DNA of 6,470 bases from Deltaproteobacteria bacterium CG07_land_8_20_14_0_80_60_11 (GTDB taxonomy: Bacteria; Desulfobacterota; Desulfobaccia; Desulfobaccales; 0-14-0-80-60-11). The stretch lies in contig PEWM01000208.1 in assembly GCA_002779455.1 (NCBI GenBank), forward strand, positions 643 through 7,112. Direction: 5' to 3'. The first letter of the stretch is position 1. Each line of letters starts with the position of its first letter. Shown piece by piece: positions 5,214 to 6,470 of this stretch. A model generated the notes under the pieces. That model was not told the origin of the DNA. It was given only the letters and a program-made list of their open reading frames with translations, and searched no databases. Position numbers and translations under genes: made by a program.

Positions 5214-5945
5214 TCAACCGTCCCAGTCCGGTTCGCCGCGCAGCACCAGGTCATCGCCCAGTTGCTGATAGCTGAGGTGCTTGAGGCGGGGAAAACGCCG
5301 CCGGGAGTAGTGCCCCAAGGGGTTCACCACCCGGAGGCCGCCCACGAGCAGGGGGGCGATGGTCAGAACCACCTGGTCCACCAAGCGGAAAGCCAGAAAA
5401 CTCGTAATAATCTGGGCGCCCCCTTCCACCATCAGGCTGTTGATGCCCATGGCCCCCAGGTGTTTGAGGAGATCGGCCAGATCGATCCAGCCGTTGTTCC
5501 CCGGCAGCCGCAGGACCCGAGCCCCCGCCGCTTCCAGGGTCTGTTGCCGCTCGGCGTCGGCGCCTTCGTTGGTGACAATTAAGGGGGACTGACGGTTTTT
5601 CAAGAGGTTGGCATACGGGGGGAAACGGAGGCGGCTGTCCACCACTACCGGTTGGGGGTCGGCGCCCGCTACCAGCCTGACGTTGAGACGGGGATTGTCG
5701 GCCAGCACCGTGCCGATGCCCACCAGGATGGCCTCGTGGGAGGCCCGGAGGCCGTGGGTCAGGGCCATGGCCTGGGGGCCGCTGAGCGCCAGGGGACGCC
5801 CGGGGCGGCCGGCAATGCTGCCGTCCAGACTCTGGGCGTAACTGAGGGTGACGAACGGGCGGCCGGTGCGCCGGCGGTGCGCCGCGGCGGCCCGCAAGCG
5901 CTCACGCACCTGATCCAGAATCGGGATCACTTTTCCCACCGGCAT
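5214..5945 (-). CDS. Stand-alone RibD C-terminal-type pyrimidine reductase
   Basis: The 243-residue protein is a single RibD_C (dihydrofolate-reductase-like) domain. It shows SYAQSLDGSIA (35-45), GIGTVLADNPRL (77-88), VVDSRLR (101-107), LMVEGGAQ (171-178) and RLVDQVVLTIAPLLVGG (187-203). Family members reduce a ribosylaminopyrimidine phosphate with NADPH in riboflavin synthesis. Bacterial RibD normally also carries an N-terminal deaminase domain with zinc-binding CHAE/PCxxxGxTPPC motifs. That domain is absent here: only about 30 residues precede the reductase core. The protein could complement a separate deaminase, act like the archaeal single-domain reductase, or serve another pathway. I chose the ATG at 5945 because AAGGAG (5959-5954) lies eight bases before it. 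The in-frame ATG at 5951 is too close to that site, and the GTG at 5966 lies before it. The gene heads a coupled pair with the dehydrogenase. Confidence 0.88.
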   Translation of the reverse strand: MPVGKVIPILDQVRERLRAAAAHRRRTGRPFVTLSYAQSLDGSIAGRPGRPLALSGPQAMALTHGLRASHEAILVGIGTVLADNPRLNVRLVAGADPQPVVVDSRLRFPPYANLLKNRQSPLIVTNEGADAERQQTLEAAGARVLRLPGNNGWIDLADLLKHLGAMGINSLMVEGGAQIITSFLAFRLVDQVVLTIAPLLVGGLRVVNPLGHYSRRRFPRLKHLSYQQLGDDLVLRGEPDWDG

Positions 5946-5953
5946 GCCCATTT

Positions 5954-5959
5954 CTCCTT
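5954..5959 (-). promoter_or_regulatory. Shine-Dalgarno sequence that sets the RibD-type start
   Basis: On the minus strand AAGGAG lies eight bases before the ATG at 5945 and only two before the ATG at 5951. This favours the shorter product beginning MPVGKVIPIL. Confidence 0.7.
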
Positions 5960-5973
5960 GCCCCACGCCCGGC

Positions 5974-5998
5974 GACCCCGGGGGGCGCGCCCGGGGTT
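5974..5998 (-). other. GC-rich hairpin in the leader of the RibD-type gene
   Basis: ACCCCGGG (5975-5982) pairs with CCCGGGGT (5990-5997) around a seven-base loop. In the mRNA it would form about 15 bases before the Shine-Dalgarno sequence. It could affect translation or stability, but it may equally reflect high GC content. Confidence 0.45.
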
Positions 5999-6052
5999 CA
6001 AGCTGAGAAAAAACTATCGTCCGGATTAAACGGGTCAGGCGCCCTTATCTGT

Positions 6053-6081
6053 AACATGAGGATAAAGGGGGGCGTTGTCAA
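6053..6081 (-). promoter_or_regulatory. Sigma-70-like promoter candidate for the reductase-dehydrogenase pair
   Basis: On the minus strand a perfect -35 box, TTGACA (6081-6076), is followed after 17 bases by CATGTT (6058-6053). That hexamer is weak, but it keeps the important A at position 2 and T at position 6. Transcription would start near 6046 and give a leader of about 100 bases. Confidence 0.45.
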
Positions 6082-6100
6082 GTTTCCGGGTGGACGGACA

Positions 6101-6127
6101 GGGGGTGATCGGTGCCCTTTCACCCCC
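6101..6127. other. Eight-base-pair hairpin beyond the promoter
   Basis: GGGGGTGA (6101-6108) pairs with TCACCCCC (6120-6127) around an 11-base loop. There is no T tract on either side, so it is not a standard terminator. On the minus strand it lies just upstream of the -35 box. Confidence 0.45.
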
Positions 6128-6164
6128 GCAAGAGCCCGGATCCTGCCTTTGAGATGGATTCGCC

Positions 6165-6229
6165 GGGCGGCCAGAGACGGCCGCCCCACCGCCTTGATTT
6201 TGAGGGTGGGGCGGGCCTCTGTGCCCGCC
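6165..6229. repeat. Overlapping, mutually exclusive GC-rich hairpins
   Basis: Three stems overlap: GGGCGGCC/GGCCGCCC (6165-6172 with 6179-6186), CCGCCCCACC/GGTGGGGCGG (6181-6190 with 6205-6214) and GGCGGGC/GCCCGCC (6210-6216 with 6223-6229). Neighbouring stems share bases, so they cannot all form at once. They look like fused palindromic repeats placed next to the 195-base element. Confidence 0.6.
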
Positions 6230-6235
6230 GCCTTT

Positions 6236-6430
6236 GGTAGCGCAGGCTTCCAGCCGGTTTGCCGCACCGGCAAGATGCCGGCGCCACCAAGAACTTTTCA
6301 GAACAGTCGCGCATGGGCCTTTGGCCCACCCGCAAATCATGAAGAGCTGGTATTGGCTGGTGGCACAGCCTTTCCAGGCTGTGCACGATTAACCTGCTTC
6401 CTTGGCACAGGCTGGAAAGCCTGTGCTACC
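6236..6430 (-). repeat. 195-base five-hairpin repeat, right copy (inverted)
   Basis: Read on the minus strand it follows the left copy (3982-4176) from end to end: GGTAGCACAGG at one end and a CTACC/CCACC end at the other, with all five hairpins in the same order. Differences are about 25 positions including two compensating single-base indels. Several changes fall in loops or between hairpins, and the central stretch from GCACAGCC to CCAATAC is unchanged. The fifth hairpin is the most altered. Confidence 0.9.
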
Positions 6431-6456
6431 AATTTAAAGAACTTTTCAAGAACAGT
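6289..6456. repeat. Direct repeat flanking part of the right repeat copy
   Basis: AAGAACTTTTCAGAACAGT (6289-6307) recurs with one extra A at 6437-6456. On the minus strand each copy leads into a hairpin module that begins GGTRGC. The larger element thus seems to be built from a lead sequence plus hairpin modules. Confidence 0.7.
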
Positions 6457-6470
6457 AAGCCGTAATTGCC

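Larger units (their letters stand above)
5946..6470. other. Gene-free stretch upstream of the minus-strand unit
   Basis: No convincing gene is present. Open frames on the minus strand here are made of repeat sequence and have no protein-like composition. The stretch contains the leader and probable promoter of the minus-strand pair, several GC-rich hairpins, the right copy of the 195-base repeat and a short direct repeat. Bases 6457-6470 show nothing recognisable apart from a 10-mer also found at 2266-2275. Confidence 0.65.

Noticed and set aside
5946..5966. GTG at 5966 or ATG at 5951 as the RibD-type start
   Set aside because: The AAGGAG site at 5959-5954 lies downstream of the first and only two bases from the second. 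Its eight-base spacing fits the ATG at 5945.
5946..6046. FMN riboswitch in the leader of the RibD-type gene
   Set aside because: None of the conserved blocks of that riboswitch (for example the AGGGCAGGG-type core) is present on the minus strand here.
5998..6386. Three overlapping minus-strand open frames of 88-101 codons
   Set aside because: They are read from palindromic repeats, overlap one another and cover the candidate promoter. The shared peptides reflect repeat sequence, not homology.
3982..6430. Composite transposon around the two minus-strand genes
   Set aside because: No transposase frame exists in or near either 195-base copy and no target duplication is visible. Only the inverted bracketing is supported.
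2266..6465. Ten-mer TAAGCCGTAA at 2266-2275 and 6456-6465 as element ends or attachment sites
   Set aside because: It is too short to judge, and no longer match or duplication surrounds it. It may mark where heptad arrays start, but the window ends before this can be seen.

Overview
The window looks like chromosomal DNA of a GC-rich, Gram-negative, anaerobe-type bacterium. My best guess is Desulfobacterota (Desulfobaccales/Syntrophales-like). This rests on three things: an lpxB gene preceded by a Gfo/Idh/MocA oxidoreductase, an FbaB-type class I aldolase, and intergenic DNA crowded with short palindromic repeats of the kind I associate with deltaproteobacterial genomes. No database search was run, so the taxonomy is an inference.

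Layout, left to right. Bases 1-863 (+) hold the 3' part of a Gfo/Idh/MocA-family sugar dehydrogenase whose N-terminus lies outside the window. A 155-base spacer with a purine-rich octamer array leads to lpxB (1019-2263, +), lipid-A-disaccharide synthase. These two genes probably form the end of a lipid A operon. Bases 2264-2833 are non-coding and rich in repeats: heptad arrays, a 59-base REP-like hairpin, a terminator-like hairpin and a weak promoter candidate. A class I fructose-bisphosphate aldolase (fbaB, 2834-3886, +) follows, with a near-perfect Shine-Dalgarno sequence. Bases 3887-4187 hold another heptad array and a 195-base element made of five hairpins. On the minus strand a two-gene unit runs from 5945 to 4188: a stand-alone RibD-type pyrimidine reductase, then a medium-chain dehydrogenase/reductase without zinc ligands, joined stop-to-start (TGAATG). 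From 5946 to 6470 there is no gene. That stretch holds a possible promoter for the minus-strand unit, several hairpins and a second, inverted copy of the 195-base element.

How the genes work together. The left pair belongs to outer-membrane lipid A synthesis, and the aldolase to central glycolysis/gluconeogenesis. The minus-strand pair looks like part of an uncharacterised pathway acting on a pterin- or riboflavin-precursor-like compound. Its translational coupling, and its position between two inverted copies of one repeat, make it the most interesting unit here. The other notable signal is repeat DNA inside lpxB: a 29-base palindrome sits in frame and adds about ten residues, and an octamer array encodes the extended N-terminus.
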